Of a stretch of DNA of 64,000 nt, positions 1 through 12,700 are shown piece after piece. A program made the translations under genes and the position numbers. Within the stretch, counting starts at the first letter, position 1. Each line of letters starts with the position of its first letter. Source of the stretch: Ciona savignyi (lineage: Eukaryota > Chordata > Ascidiacea > Phlebobranchia > Cionidae); assembly GCA_000149265.1 (NCBI GenBank), contig CH003363.1, forward strand, positions 5,714 through 69,713, read 5' to 3'. The notes below the pieces were generated by a model that saw nothing but the letters and a program-made list of their open reading frames with translations, did not search any database and was not told where the DNA came from.

Positions 1-600
1 AACACAACCTCAGCCATACGACAAATACAGGGCAACACTACCCCAGGCATACCACAAATACAGGGCAACACAACCCCAGGCATACGACTAATACAGGGCA
101 ACACTACCCCAGGCATACGACAAATATACGGCAACACTGCCCCAGGCATACGACAAATACAGGGCAACACACCCTCTGGCATACGACTAATACAGGGCAA
201 CACAATCCCAGCATACCACAAATACAGGGCAACACTACCCTAGGCAAACTATAAATGCAGGGCAACACTACCCCAGGCATACGACTAATACAGGGCAACA
301 CTACCCCAGGCATACGACAAATATAGGGCAACACTACCCCAGGCATACGACAAATACAGGGCAACACACCCACAGGCATACGACTAATACAGGGCAACAC
401 AATCCCAGCATACCACAAATACAGGGCAACACTACCCTAGGCAAACTATAAATGCAGGGCAACACTACCCCAGGCATGCGACAAATACAGGGCAATACTA
501 CCCCAGACATACCACAAATACAGGGCAACATACCCCCATGCACACGACATATACAGGGTAACATAACCCTGGCCCCCGGGCATACCACAGATACACATGA
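1..600. repeat. 33-bp minisatellite with higher-order structure
   Basis: About 17 tandem copies of a 33-bp unit of the form CAGGGCAACACTACCCCAGG followed by CATACGACAAATA run from the window start to about 600, so the array probably continues upstream. Units differ by a few bases. A block of six units (beginning near 168 and again near 365) recurs with the same private variants, giving a higher-order period of about 197 bp. The open frames on both strands of this array are repeat translation and not genes. Confidence 0.95.
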
Positions 601-2483
601 AAATAGATTGGTAACAGGTATGTTACAGGTTTAGTAGGCATAACAAAAAGTAGGCTGTTATGGATCTGGTAGCACAACATTTGGTTTCCCTCAAAGAGTG
701 GAGATAAATCAAAAAAGCTCGGGCAATAGCTGTAAGCTTCTCTAGAAATTCAGTTGTGCGACCAATTTAACCCATTAAATAAATGTCTGACAACGTACTT
801 ACCCAACTTTAAAAACGAACAAACACGATTTCTTGCTCAGCATAATGTTATTCGAAACTAAATTGTACAAAAAAACTGGTACGAAAGCACTACTGTTTAC
901 ATCGCATTTGCGTCACGTGATGAGTGACGCTTTGTTAGAAATTGTCTCGCTTAAAATTACAAAACGTAACACATGTTACCATGTTAGTAACACAGTCCGC
1001 TTATAGCGGCTTTAAAAACGTAACACAGCCCGATCTAAGCGGTACTTTTTGGACGGATCGGGTGAACGTGCATGCGTTGACTTTTTTTCGAGCTTATTTT
1101 CGAACCCATTAAGGTTTCGTCACTAAGGCCTTTTTTGTTTAGAAGTCTGTTCATGTATCGGTCCGAGGATCCAATTTACCAGTGTTGGGTATTATGCTGC
1201 CATATTTTGATTGGTGGTCCAACGCACAACCTGTATGCCAGGTAACCAGCTAGTATCCATCACGTACTCGGAACTAGCCGACAGTTTTGACTCAACAACT
1301 TTTCTTTTGTTTCTTACCCCTTTTGCTTCTATGGGACCATATTATTGTTGGTTCTGAAAGGTTAGGTCAATTGGTAAAACCATTGTCCTTGCACGCATGA
1401 AGGACGTAAGGACTATGGTAAAGGCGTATGCAGTCTGCAGGCAGCCAATAGATTGTTTAATCAAACCCATTTACTGGGTGTTTAGTGGTGTCAATGTGCA
1501 TAGCACCTAGCACTGGTCGCCTAAATCAAGTTAAAAAATTTGCTGAATTTAGAAACATTAGAAACGTCTCAAACACAACACCCGGCAAAATCCCCAGCAA
1601 TCGGTAATCTGCCTGTTGCCCGTGTGATAACGCCGATTTTCTATTCAAGGGGTCTGTCTCAACATAAATATCCTAAGAACACAAAATAAACGGCTTTGCA
1701 CAAAACGAGACATACGTGTTTAGTTGTTCATCACGATTTGACATTTTTTTGTTCATGTATGGTTCCCATTCGTACAAAATTAGTCACAACTTTAATTTAT
1801 TTGCTGTTAAATTAGTCCTAATTTTCGCAATAATTAACCAAATAACGTTCTATTAACAGCGGTTAGCTTATCTGTCATTTATTTTGTTTTGATTCGAGTG
1901 ACTCATGAGGAAACTAGTTTTTATCTGGAAACACTGTTGTTGTGGAATCATCAGTGCGTGTTAAATACGTCGAGGGTGTGTTTTGTTCTTTTATTGTATA
2001 ATTAAATAATTAACGCTATTGATAGTCATACTACGCATTTTTTAGATTACGCATTACAAGAGAATTCGTGATAATTGTTTTATTTAAAAAATAAATATTG
2101 CATTTTATTTTTGAACTGAAATGCTCGTGTGTACACTGTAAATATTGACTTTTTGTTTAAATTAGCTGATTACGTTTATTATTTGCACATTAATTTAGGT
2201 ATTATTTGTACCTTATGGTGTGTAAGCGTAACAATAGGCTTATTTTTTTAAAACAGAACTGGCTGTTTTAAAAATAAAATGTCAGGAAAACATGGAAGGA
2301 TGGAAGGAAATTTCTCAAAAAAACTATTATATGTCTTACCCAACCTTTGTCAGTGTTGGGGTAAAGGGTTAAGATTACTTTGGGCCAAGATTGCATTGTT
2401 TTTATATAAGTGTTTTTCCTTCCTTTAGTGATGTGTGTCGCGTTTATCCGGCGGCCCCATACTAAAAAGTTTCTATGATGATG
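601..2483. other. non-coding, AT-rich, no gene seen
   Basis: I see no exon with convincing coding character here. Around 960-1050 there are short local repeats of a CGTAACACA-type string. The stretch 1560-1690 resembles the 3' part of the SINE family described below (the TTGCCCGTGTGATAACGCC box followed by a CATAAATATCCTA tail) but is too diverged to delimit. 5' UTR exons of the downstream LRCH gene could lie here but cannot be recognised from sequence alone. Confidence 0.5.
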
Positions 2484-2777
2484 TCCGGCCCGGTGGTCTA
2501 GCGGTTAAGTGCGTCGCCTTTCAATCGAAAGGTTGCAGGTGCGAAACTGGTCGCTAGCTAGTCGGTTGTGTCCTTGGGCAAGGCACTTTACGGACATTGC
2601 CTGAACCCAGCGGATTAATGGGTTCTGCCAAATTAAAGGTGTCTAGCATGTACAACATACTGCAATAGCTCTGGTAACCCGACGATGGGCGCGAGGTGAT
2701 CTGACGATTGCCCGTGTGATAACCCCCTAGGTTTTCCCATTCATGGGGATAAACATGAATATCCTATCCTATCCTAT
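2484..2777 (+). repeat. tRNA-derived SINE, family 1
   Basis: A near-complete copy. The head looks like a tRNA, with box A-like GGTCTAGCGGTTAAGTGCG and box B-like GGTGCGAAAC. A conserved body follows (GGGCAAGGCACTTTACGGAC and CGGATTAATGGGTTCT) and it ends in tandem ATCCT units. The same body recurs at least ten times in the window on both strands, so it is an interspersed Pol III-type element rather than a tRNA gene. Confidence 0.85.
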
Positions 2778-4108
2778 GATCTGGATATTTATGGTCGGGG
2801 AGCCCACACTATATTTTTGGATAGCATGCTGGTAGGACGTGCTTTTATGTCCGTTAAATGAATGTACGAGTAATGGGCTACGCTAAAATCATACCAGAAA
2901 AGTACCATAAATCTAGATTTTCGAATCCTATTCTAGTCTACTTTTCAGACATTTATGACTAAGAAAATATAGGTATTTTAAAGGAGAAAACTATCGAAGG
3001 ACTGAGATAAATTTTTTTGCACGAAGCCTTCAAAAAGAAACACTGTAGTACAATTAGAGGTGCAAATTAAAAATGTATGATTCTGAATAGAATTATTCTT
3101 TTATAAATTTTGAAACACGGTTTACACACCTTAATTATCATAACAAGACAGTAGACAACAATAATAGGTGACAGAATAGACCAATTAGTTTATAAATTTA
3201 AAAAAGAAAAATATTTGTTTTATTTTGTGTCTTAAACTATCTTGATTTTTATAAAAAAAAATTGTAACAGCTATTAATGCATTATCAATCTTATCATATT
3301 GATTGCAATGCTAAGCTAAGCTTTACACTGACTGGTACCAAGACAATTAATCTCCATGATTTAATTATGTAATGACTGATAAAGGATAACCCAGCTTTTA
3401 AAATAATTGTGATCAAAATAATCAATTAATAGTTGAATTCAAATTAATGAAAAGTTTTGATTATGCAAAGTACATCGCCTCTTTACGCCCTTAAAGCATT
3501 ATGCTTATTAGCACTGTGCATCAGTTAACGGATTTGTTGTGAGTTAACCAATAACAAAAACAGATAACTAATCTCTGTGTATGTATATACGAAAAAAATC
3601 CTTCAGTTAGCATGAATAGTGTATTCAGACTCCATTGTGTGTTACTTTATTTTGCTCTTGAATAAAAAGGATTATCTAAATGAACAGATTTTAGGAGATT
3701 TTAGTGAACCATAATTTGTAACTGACAGGGCGCTTTTTAATAAACAGTTATCCTTTAGTTAAGTCTTAATCATTATCTCGATATAGGTGTATATTTACAG
3801 CTCTAATGCTTATGCATTCCTTATTCATCAGTAGAATAACGGTAGCTTAATTCAGTGTGCATTATTCTTTCTTAATCGTTCACAAAATCTTGAATGTTAA
3901 ACTTTTAGTGTTAAGTTGCCTTTTAAACATACATTCTTGGTCTTAGTATCATGCTCTTGTCCTGTTCATCTAAAATATAAACCTACAGTAAGATTTTTTT
4001 AGTTCACATAATATGTGGATTGGCCATCATATTTTTATTTTCACATGTAATTTTACTTATGAAGTACATATTCATCCTTTTTATACTTAACTTGTAAACT
4101 TCTTGCAG
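2778..4108. other. non-coding upstream region of LRCH
   Basis: AT-rich sequence with no recognisable exon. It ends in a polypyrimidine tract and TTCTTGCAG splice acceptor (AG at 4107-4108), which implies that the LRCH transcript has at least one upstream non-coding exon spliced in before its ATG. Confidence 0.5.
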
Positions 4109-4155
4109 AGAGTGGTAGGTACTTTTTCCCCGATTATACCCAAATGTAACCGAAT

Positions 4156-5967
4156 ATGATGGCCTATCAATTTGTTTCAAGGAATACTGAAAAGTTACTG
4201 GACGTCGCGCAACTATCGGGTATATTGGTCGCTACGAATCGAAAGCTTAAAGACCTGGACTTAAGCAGTGACGATTATGATTTGTCGGATACACTCAGCG
4301 TCGATTTCACAGGGAACTTCTTATGTGAAGTGCCAATGGAACTGTACGATTGGTACTGCCTTCGCACTGTTATAATGTCGAGGAATTATATAAAAGTGAT
4401 TCCAGATTTTCTAGTGCGCATGAAGATGCTAAAAGTGCTGGATATGAGCAATAACCTTTTAACACATTTGCATGCGTCCGTAAGCGAACTCAAATCGTTG
4501 GCTATATTAAAACTAAGCAACAACAGCATTGTTTCAATTCCAGAAGAGATTGGAGGTTTAAAACAACTTGAGGAATTTGACATTAGCGGTAACGAAATTG
4601 ATCGAATTCCACTACAAGTGGGCGATATGAGGTCTCTATTGCATCTCGACGTTTCAAAAAATAATATTTCCATTTTGCCAGACGAGTTATCTAAGTTACA
4701 ACTCGTACATTTAGACGCAAGTTCCAATAAGATATCCTCCATACCACTGTGCTTTGAAGAAATTACGTCTCTTCAGCGTCTATTAGTCCACGACAATCCT
4801 TTGGTCTCCCCGCCGCTTAAAGTTCTCAAGAAAGGGAAAGTTCATTTGTTCAAGTCGTTGCAGTTGGAGGTGGCGAAAAAGGCTAGGAGCCAGGAGAACG
4901 CGTTTACAACAAAGAAAGCTGATGATTTTGTGGCGCAAGTATCTTCCGCTCTTGGTGTTGCTGATGCCCTGGATGCGATGGCCAATGCTATTCCTGACGA
5001 CACTGAAATTTTCGTCGACACTCCTGTCCGAAATACCTCTCCTGTTAAAACACAAAGCAATGGTTTTATCACGGATTCCCCAACCAAGAGAGTTGAGTCC
5101 CCGGCAAAAAAAGTTTCTTCCCCCAAACAACAATCTCCAAAGAAAAAATCACCAAAGAAATCGTCGACTAAGTCTCCTTCAAAGTCGCCAACCAAAGAAA
5201 TAAAATCAACGCGAAAACAAAGCTTGGCCGAGATCCTGATAGACAAGGTAAAAAGTGACAAGGAAAACATGAACCTAGTTCAGGATAATGTTGTAAAACA
5301 TAAAGAGAATAACTTCAATCATAATCGTCGCAATTCAAGAGAACCAAAGCCGATTGTGAAATCCAGTTTTCCTGGATACACCCCTCAAGTCAGTAAGGAC
5401 CAGAAAGCGAAGAGATTAAGTTCCCACGAGCAACCTCATTTCCTGGAAGTTATAAAACCCAGAACAGCGCACCGCAAGAAGCACACAGATGCGGACCAGC
5501 TGTCATTCACAATGCGAAGAAAGACCGAAAAAATTTATGAGGAAATGGAGATGCTAGAGTCGTTGAGAGAGAGCATTGGATCGAGATTAAAGATGCCGCT
5601 ACCTCCTGACCTTATGCCGGCCCTCGCAGACGGGGTTATCTTGTGTCACCTCGCGAACCACCTCAAAGCTCGTTCCATTCCAACCATCCACGTTCCCTCC
5701 CCCGCCGTGCCGAAGCTCTCGATGGCCAAGTGTCGGCGGAACGTCGACAACTTCCTAGACGCCTGCAGGAAACTGGGCGTGAAACCGAACTTTCTCTGTG
5801 ACGTCACAGACATTCTCCACGAGCGGAACATACCCGGCGTGACCGAGTGCATAAAGGAATTATTAAAACTCAATAAACATAAATCTCCCGACCATTCGAC
5901 ACCGCCGCCATCCGTTAAAATAGCATACGCAAATACCGCCAGTCCGAAAAAAGTTATCGCATCATAA
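4156..5967 (+). CDS. LRCH: LRR and calponin-homology domain protein (LRCH family)
   Basis: Encodes 603 residues in one exon. Residues about 30-245 carry seven or so leucine-rich repeats (for example LKVLDMSNNLLTHL and LLHLDVSKNNISILP). Residues 290-360 form a Ser/Lys/Pro-rich linker with repeated SPKK-like motifs. Residues about 460-572 are a calponin-homology domain containing DGVILCHLANHL and the segment VPSPAVPKLSMAKCRRN, which is characteristic of LRCH1-4. Vertebrate LRCH proteins act at the cell cortex as scaffolds for septins and Rho-family regulators; that role is inferred by family. The start has two consecutive ATGs (4156, 4159) just after a splice acceptor at 4107-4108. The protein is slightly short for the family and unusual in having no intron within its coding region. 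A possible ATTAAA polyadenylation signal lies near 5993. Confidence 0.93.
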   Translation: MMAYQFVSRNTEKLLDVAQLSGILVATNRKLKDLDLSSDDYDLSDTLSVDFTGNFLCEVPMELYDWYCLRTVIMSRNYIKVIPDFLVRMKMLKVLDMSNNLLTHLHASVSELKSLAILKLSNNSIVSIPEEIGGLKQLEEFDISGNEIDRIPLQVGDMRSLLHLDVSKNNISILPDELSKLQLVHLDASSNKISSIPLCFEEITSLQRLLVHDNPLVSPPLKVLKKGKVHLFKSLQLEVAKKARSQENAFTTKKADDFVAQVSSALGVADALDAMANAIPDDTEIFVDTPVRNTSPVKTQSNGFITDSPTKRVESPAKKVSSPKQQSPKKKSPKKSSTKSPSKSPTKEIKSTRKQSLAEILIDKVKSDKENMNLVQDNVVKHKENNFNHNRRNSREPKPIVKSSFPGYTPQVSKDQKAKRLSSHEQPHFLEVIKPRTAHRKKHTDADQLSFTMRRKTEKIYEEMEMLESLRESIGSRLKMPLPPDLMPALADGVILCHLANHLKARSIPTIHVPSPAVPKLSMAKCRRNVDNFLDACRKLGVKPNFLCDVTDILHERNIPGVTECIKELLKLNKHKSPDHSTPPPSVKIAYANTASPKKVIAS

Positions 5968-6772
5968 CTTCAGTATTTATCCATTTGTAGACAATTAAAT
6001 GTATAAAAAGAACTTGATTTTATGTAAGCTTCCTTGAGTAATCGTTTTCTAAATCTAACCCTTAAAAGCTGTACTCCCAATGTCAATACTGTTCCCCGAA
6101 GTTGCACTGGTTCGAAAGTATCGTTGTTTCCAAACTTTGGTACACAAATCATTTAGGGAACTTTGTGCAATTTAAGCTTGCTGTTTTGAACTGTGATCGG
6201 CCATTTTATTCATGTAAAATACGTTCCTTCCTTCAGGTTTTCCAAGACCGTTAAAAAGTTGCTGTTTACAGCTTACGTTAATGTTTTTGTGGTGTTTTTC
6301 TCCAACCAAAACATTAAATGTTAATTTTAAGGTGAAAATGATATCCTGTCAAAAACAAAGACATTCTTCGTGTATCTTTATTATCATGATCGCAACTAAG
6401 CTTTGTTTATGATCCATAGAATTAGAGACAATGTTTTACCACTGTTCTCTTGATTTTTGTCTCCTTTTCTTTTGGATCGTTTTTCTCTCTTTTTTGACGT
6501 AGCGGTTCCAAATCATCAGCATTTTACCCGACCTACGCCATAAGGGATCGATAACTTAATTCTACCTTGAATATAATCTGCACTTATTGCTTTGGGGTTT
6601 TGCTGCGTCTCTACTAGCACGCAACTATTGCATTGAAAAGCTGCTGTTTAAAGTGATAATGCACATATGTACACAGAAATTCTTCAACTTGTAAACCCTG
6701 CTGTAACGAAAAATCATTATATTCGTTCATGCCGCTCGGAATAGGTCAATAAATACGACAAAAATATTGAAT
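5968..6772. other. LRCH 3' flank and UROC1 promoter region
   Basis: The 805-bp gap between two same-strand genes. It holds the LRCH 3' UTR and, by position, the UROC1 promoter and 5' UTR. An AATAAA at about 6748 lies only 25 bp before the UROC1 ATG. No other coding exon is visible. Confidence 0.45.
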
Positions 6773-9700
6773 ATGTTGTCAAAATTGAAGGAACTAAGTG
6801 GTGGGATACCAGACCCCTTGCCAGAGTTAAAACAGAGGGACACTTCCATCCCGCATGCTCCTTTTCGAAACAGCAACCTTTCGGAAGAAGAAAAAAAGGC
6901 AAGTGTGTAGTTAGTGGTGGGCTACGTCATTTTTTTACCTTTTTAAGCAAAATAGGAAGGGTTTTAGGGTTGGTAAAATACTTATTAGGGGTTGACATGA
7001 ATGGCTTTAGTGATAAATAAAAGGTGAAAGGATTAAAACCAATTACTTGCTAATCTTTGTTTTAGGTTTTTGGAAGGCGTTTAATGAGAGGCTTTCAGAA
7101 CTACATGTAATATAAAAGGGTAAACAAAACTAGAGTAACATCTCTAATATATGTCAAACTGTAACCTGACTGATTGCATTAGGTGTTTAAATAACCATCT
7201 TGCTCAAGCCCATGGCAATACATTAAGACTGTACTAGTTAGCGATTTGGGCAGTGTATTTCTTTCACGATGAAAACACACTATAGGACCTATAAAAACTT
7301 GGAAATCGTTTATAATCGAATTAATGATATAGTATGTATAGTCAGACATGACTGCCAAACGTAATGTTTAATTCAAATAAAAGTCTGTAATTTTTTAAAT
7401 CAAAATAATGCCACTTAAGTCTCAAAGAAAAGTGGTAGAGCAATCCCATGAGAAGGTCTAAAACCTATAATCCAACAGGATATTTATTAAGACGGGCACA
7501 TGCTACAAATCTTAGGTCTTTCCCAAATACTTTAGTGTTTTAGTTTTTTCCAACCCAATGCCTAAGTTAAATTAGAAATAAAGTGTCAACAAACATTGGT
7601 CTTTCAAAACGCTTTTTATCTATCATGCTGATTATCTCAGCCAATTAGAGTTTTGGTAGCGGTCACAGGGTCATGAATAAAAACTAGCCACTAGGTCAAT
7701 CGTGCCCTTTAGCAAGGTTTTTTTATGCATTAGGTGACGTATTTTATATCATTCGTAACACATTATCAGTAGGAAGGTTGGGTAACTAGCTAATCCTGCA
7801 TTTTCTAAGTGAATGCAATTAACACATATTGCGGGAAACCAGTCGCTTAATGTGTTGAACAACATTTTAGTAATATTAATACCAATGATACCAATGTAAT
7901 AACTCCCACAACCAAACAGGATAATAGATAATTTACTAAAAGGTCAAATCTGGGTTATAATCAGGGACACACGGCAGTATATTCATGTTTTATCACTGTC
8001 AATGGAAATGCAAGCGGTTTTATCACACATACAATGTCTGATGACCCAATGCCCATGTTAGGGTTACTAAAGCTATTACAATGTATTGTATGATTAAGAC
8101 CTGTTATTTTAGTTAACTCATTGATGTGTCAGACGTTATACCACTTGTGCCCAGCACAGAAAAACCCGACACTTATACCATAGTATACCCACTGTGTCAG
8201 ATGTTACACAGCTCCCTATTAAACATTGGTTTCCACAGACAGCCATACGCAATGCACTTCGTTATTTTGCACCCAAGCATCATGCATTATTGTCACCAGA
8301 ATTTGCCCACGAGCTCAAAACCTACGGCCATATCTATATGTACAGACTACTACCCGACTTTGAAATTAAGTACGTTTTGAAGATATAAGATAGGATTTTG
8401 TGTTTTATTTCTGTGAATTGGAAAATGCTAGGGGCATTATCACATGGCCGATCATTAAATAACCTCTCACCCATGGATCCTTTACAGTGTGTTATATATG
8501 TGATTTAATAGTTACTTCAATTTGATTACAATCTAATGCTCCAATGGGTCCAGAACATGTCTGCCAAGTGCATTGATCCAGGTCACAACCAGCTAGCTAG
8601 CAATAAGTTTCAACATTATTAATTGGTGAATACCTAGCGTCAGTAATAGAAAACTATGAAAATATATAAACTACATATAAAGTTGTGTCCCAACCCTTGT
8701 AAACCACAAAGGTTTTGAATTAGTATATATTATATATTTACATTTTTTTGTCCACCCTTTAGTAGTTCCCACATTAATTAAGAAAAAGTATTTCATCAGA
8801 TCAAATTTTCCTATTTACTTTTTATATGCATTACATGTCGGTTCATTTTCATTCAAGTTAAAACACAGATAACTTTAACTTTTTTCATTTCAACCTGAAA
8901 TTTAACACTAATGTCGCCTATCCTCCTATTATGCGAAATTCAATCATTAATTTTAAATGCGACCTATAACCATCGTTAAATCCCTTAATATATATTCCTA
9001 CAACTACCAGGATACAAATGACATTTCCATCCTTTACAGGGCCTACCACATTGACATGTTCCCGTGTAAATGTAAGCACGCTGCAGCAATAATGGTGATG
9101 ATTATGAACAACCTAGACCACGCAGTTGCACAGGTTATTAGTTTGTTTATGTTATTCTATATCATTATGTACTTGTGACGCTTATGCACTGTCATTAAAC
9201 ACTTGGGATGGCAATGCACTGTTATTATACACTTGTGACTGCTATGCATTATTATACCATTGTGATCGCTATACACAGTATTACCTATACACTTGTGATG
9301 GAAATGCTCTATTATAAACTTATGACTGCTATGCACTGTTATTAAACACTTGTGATGGCTATACACAGTATTAGACACTAATGATGGAAATGCGCTATTA
9401 TACACTTGTAACTGCTATGCGTTATTATACCATTGTGATGGCTATGTGTTGATTTTTACATTGTATTATCTACAGCAACTGTAACTACAATTTTTAGAAA
9501 CTATGCTGTACCATTTTTAGCAACTGTTACTATCATTAAAAATGGTTTATTATACAGCAAACTATTATGCTATCGTTAGTCGTTACACAGCTATGCACTT
9601 TTATCTCTATCAACTAAAACGTCTCCCTTTCCATAATTATAATAATTTGTGTTCCCAGTTTCCTCATGAGCTTGTAACGTACGGTGGAAATGGTCAAATA

Positions 9701-12700
9701 TTCAGCAACTGGGCCCAGGTGGGTTGCGTACTTTGTTTTTATTTTTATTAATTATAAAAAAGAATATATAACTAAATCACCCAAATCAGTATGACAGGGG
9801 TTAATGCACCTGTTTGATGTACATTATTCGTGGTTTTACTATTAGTGCAAATCTACCCCAAATATGCATTTTAGGAGAGGATAGGATAGGATAATTATGT
9901 TTATCCTCGTTAATGGGAAAACCAAGGGGGTTAACACATGGGCAGTCGTCAGATCACCTCGCGCCCACCGTCGGGTTACTGGAGCTATTGCAGTGTGTTG
10001 TATATGTTAGACACGTACCGGTACCTTTAATTTTGTAGAACCCATTAATACGCTGGAATTAGGCAATGTTCGTAATGTGCCTTGCCCAAGGACACAACCG
10101 ACTAGCTAGCGACCAGTTTCGCGCCTGCAACCTTTCAATTAAAAGGCAGAAGAAAATGTCATTCGTCGTTTTGTTTCCGGCCAATTAGCTACTTTGGTAA
10201 GAGCGCCGGCTATTAACAGAAAGGTTGTTTGATCAAAACTAGCATATTGCTGTTTGATTGTATCCTTGAGCAAGGCAGTTACAGATATTGCCTGAACGTA
10301 GTGGATTAAGGGGTTTAACTAAAACAGCAGGAACGTCTTATTTATATACAACAAACTGTAATAGCTCAACAACAACCTGCAATAGTAAATGAACATGTAG
10401 GATAGGATAGGATAGGATATTCATGATTATCCCTGTAAATGGGAAAACCAAGGGGGTTAATACACTGGAAACACATGTAGTTATCTTCATATTAGTAAAC
10501 GCCAGTAAAGCCCTATTTGTAACATGTAGCAAGTGTCAAATTAGCATATAATAAAGCCTATTTCTAGCTACACGCCTACACCCTGTAGTAATTATCAGAA
10601 TAATAGTTTATCATAGTCAATAATCATTCATTTCTAATTAGCCTCAGGAATTAGGGTGTAGATAGAAATATGGCTGTCTTGAAGCCTGTCACAACAGTAT
10701 TGCGTTGTGATTATATGGCTTTAAGTAAACATGTGGGCTCAAAAGTTTATGTGATCATATCCATGTATGATAAACAACTACTATTGTGATTATGTATATT
10801 CCCTTAATCTACATATTTGTAGGCTCGTAATTTCCATATAGAAATAGGCTGCTCAATTTGTTGGGTGGATATACGTTATATTAATGAATCGATAGTGCAA
10901 TTTGGTATAATGTTCTGTAAATATATAATTTTTCTGGTGGATATTGTTTATCTTAACATAAGCGACTAGTATTGCGATTGTTTAGGGCAGAGGGCATAAA
11001 TCTTTACATTTCCTTTGTAACATTTGGTTTAAATTTTCATGCTAAATAAGCCACAAACACAATCTTTCTGGCTAACTAATTCTGTCTCACTCTGTTATAT
11101 TCTGTTTGGGTATTTGGCTGGGTGTACATAATATAAAATAAATCTTGAAATTATGTTGTATTACATATATATATAAGTATATCCTCAACGTTTAACAGAT
11201 CTGGGTTATATGGTTAAACTCATGATCAAAAGTAAACCACAATTCCACTTAACAGTTCTGGCTTACTATGCGGTATTTGTCGAAACTATCAGAGGAACAA
11301 ACACTGGTGATGTGTTCCGGCCACCCGCATGGTCTCTTTCCCAGCAGCTCTGCAGCACCTCGTGTGGTCATTACAAACGGTACATAAACCTGGCACTCGT
11401 AGCAAAATGCAATTTTAACTATGTTTTAAGACAAATAGCCGAGTACAGGTTAATTCTTAAACAATGTTGGATGTATGTGTCATTGCAACAACATTTAATC
11501 TGATACAACTCAGACAACTGGATACCAGACTTATGTTTGTAATCGTGGAGATGAAGACACTGAAGGTGTTATAACAGGGGGAATCGTCAGACAACAGAAG
11601 TTCCCACATTTTTCACATCTTTTTTTATATTAACAAGTGTTCGTCCGACCGGTTAGTCTGTTGCTTGAGTGCGTCACCTTTTAATCGAAAGGTTGCAGGT
11701 GCGAAACTGGTCGCTAGCTAGTTGGCTGTGTCCGTCGGCAAGACACTTTACGGACATTGCCTGAATCCAGCGGATTAATGGGTTCTACTAAATTGTAGGA
11801 ACGTATCTATCATACACAACACACTACAATAGCTCCAGTAACCCAACGGTGGGCGCGAGGTAATTTGACGATTGATTGACCATGTGTTAACCCACTTTGT
11901 TTTGTCAATCACAGGGATAAACATGAATATCCTATCTTTCTATCCTGTAAGTTTTAGGTAGTATCAAATCAATATCCACCTAGAGTTAAAAAAATCATAA
12001 AAGTTTGGTTTAGCAAACATATTTTCCAACACCAACATTATCATTGAAATAAAAGGAAAAGTTGTTAGTCTAATAATATAGCCCTCAATAGCCCTTTTTG
12101 TTAATGGTATCCCTCCTATCACTCTTAGGAATGGTGATCCCAAATTACTCCAAGCAGTCGGATTATGATCGGATGTTTGCGATGGGAGTTTCAATGTACG
12201 GACAAATGACTGCTGGAAGTTATTGTTACATTGGGCCACAGGGCATTGTGCATGGGACCACTATTACTGTGATGAATGCAGGTTTGTTTAGCATTTGGAT
12301 AAGAAGAAAATTATGTTTTCTTTTTTTTGAATACCATGTTTATTTATGTTCAATAATGTATATCATTCTTTTGCGAAATCACCAAATACTCAAAAATAAG
12401 AAACTCTTCAGTAATTAAGATATAAAAACAAATAATTATAAACAATTTCATTCTGTTCAAAATAGATACTTTTATTTATATTTGGCATCATTTGTATTGT
12501 AACAATTATTGTAAATTCCTATGTTAATTACCTGATTTTCCTAAATTTAGCATGTAGAAACCTTTCTCACTGCTGCGCATTGTATATAAGTACAATGTGT
12601 TGAATGTAAAATAAAGAATAAACTGCCACGTTATTACTGGATGCAGTATCGAACTCAAGTAAAATCTAGTATCTTTATTGGAATGAGATACTTGCCAATT

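Noticed and set aside
1..600. CRISPR-like array
   Set aside because: Units are contiguous near-identical 33-mers with no unique spacers, in a eukaryotic genome; a minisatellite.
104..680. Several 60-104 residue open frames with Cys-rich repeats
   Set aside because: They translate the 33-bp minisatellite (a multiple of three, so frames stay open on both strands); not genes.
2484..2560. tRNA gene
   Set aside because: The head has box A and box B-like strings but no cloverleaf with paired acceptor ends, and the same body recurs many times; a SINE.
8126..8388. Open frames starting upstream of UROC1 exon 2 (MSDV...)
   Set aside because: Only the part after the acceptor at 8238 matches urocanase; the true N-terminus is the exon at 6773.
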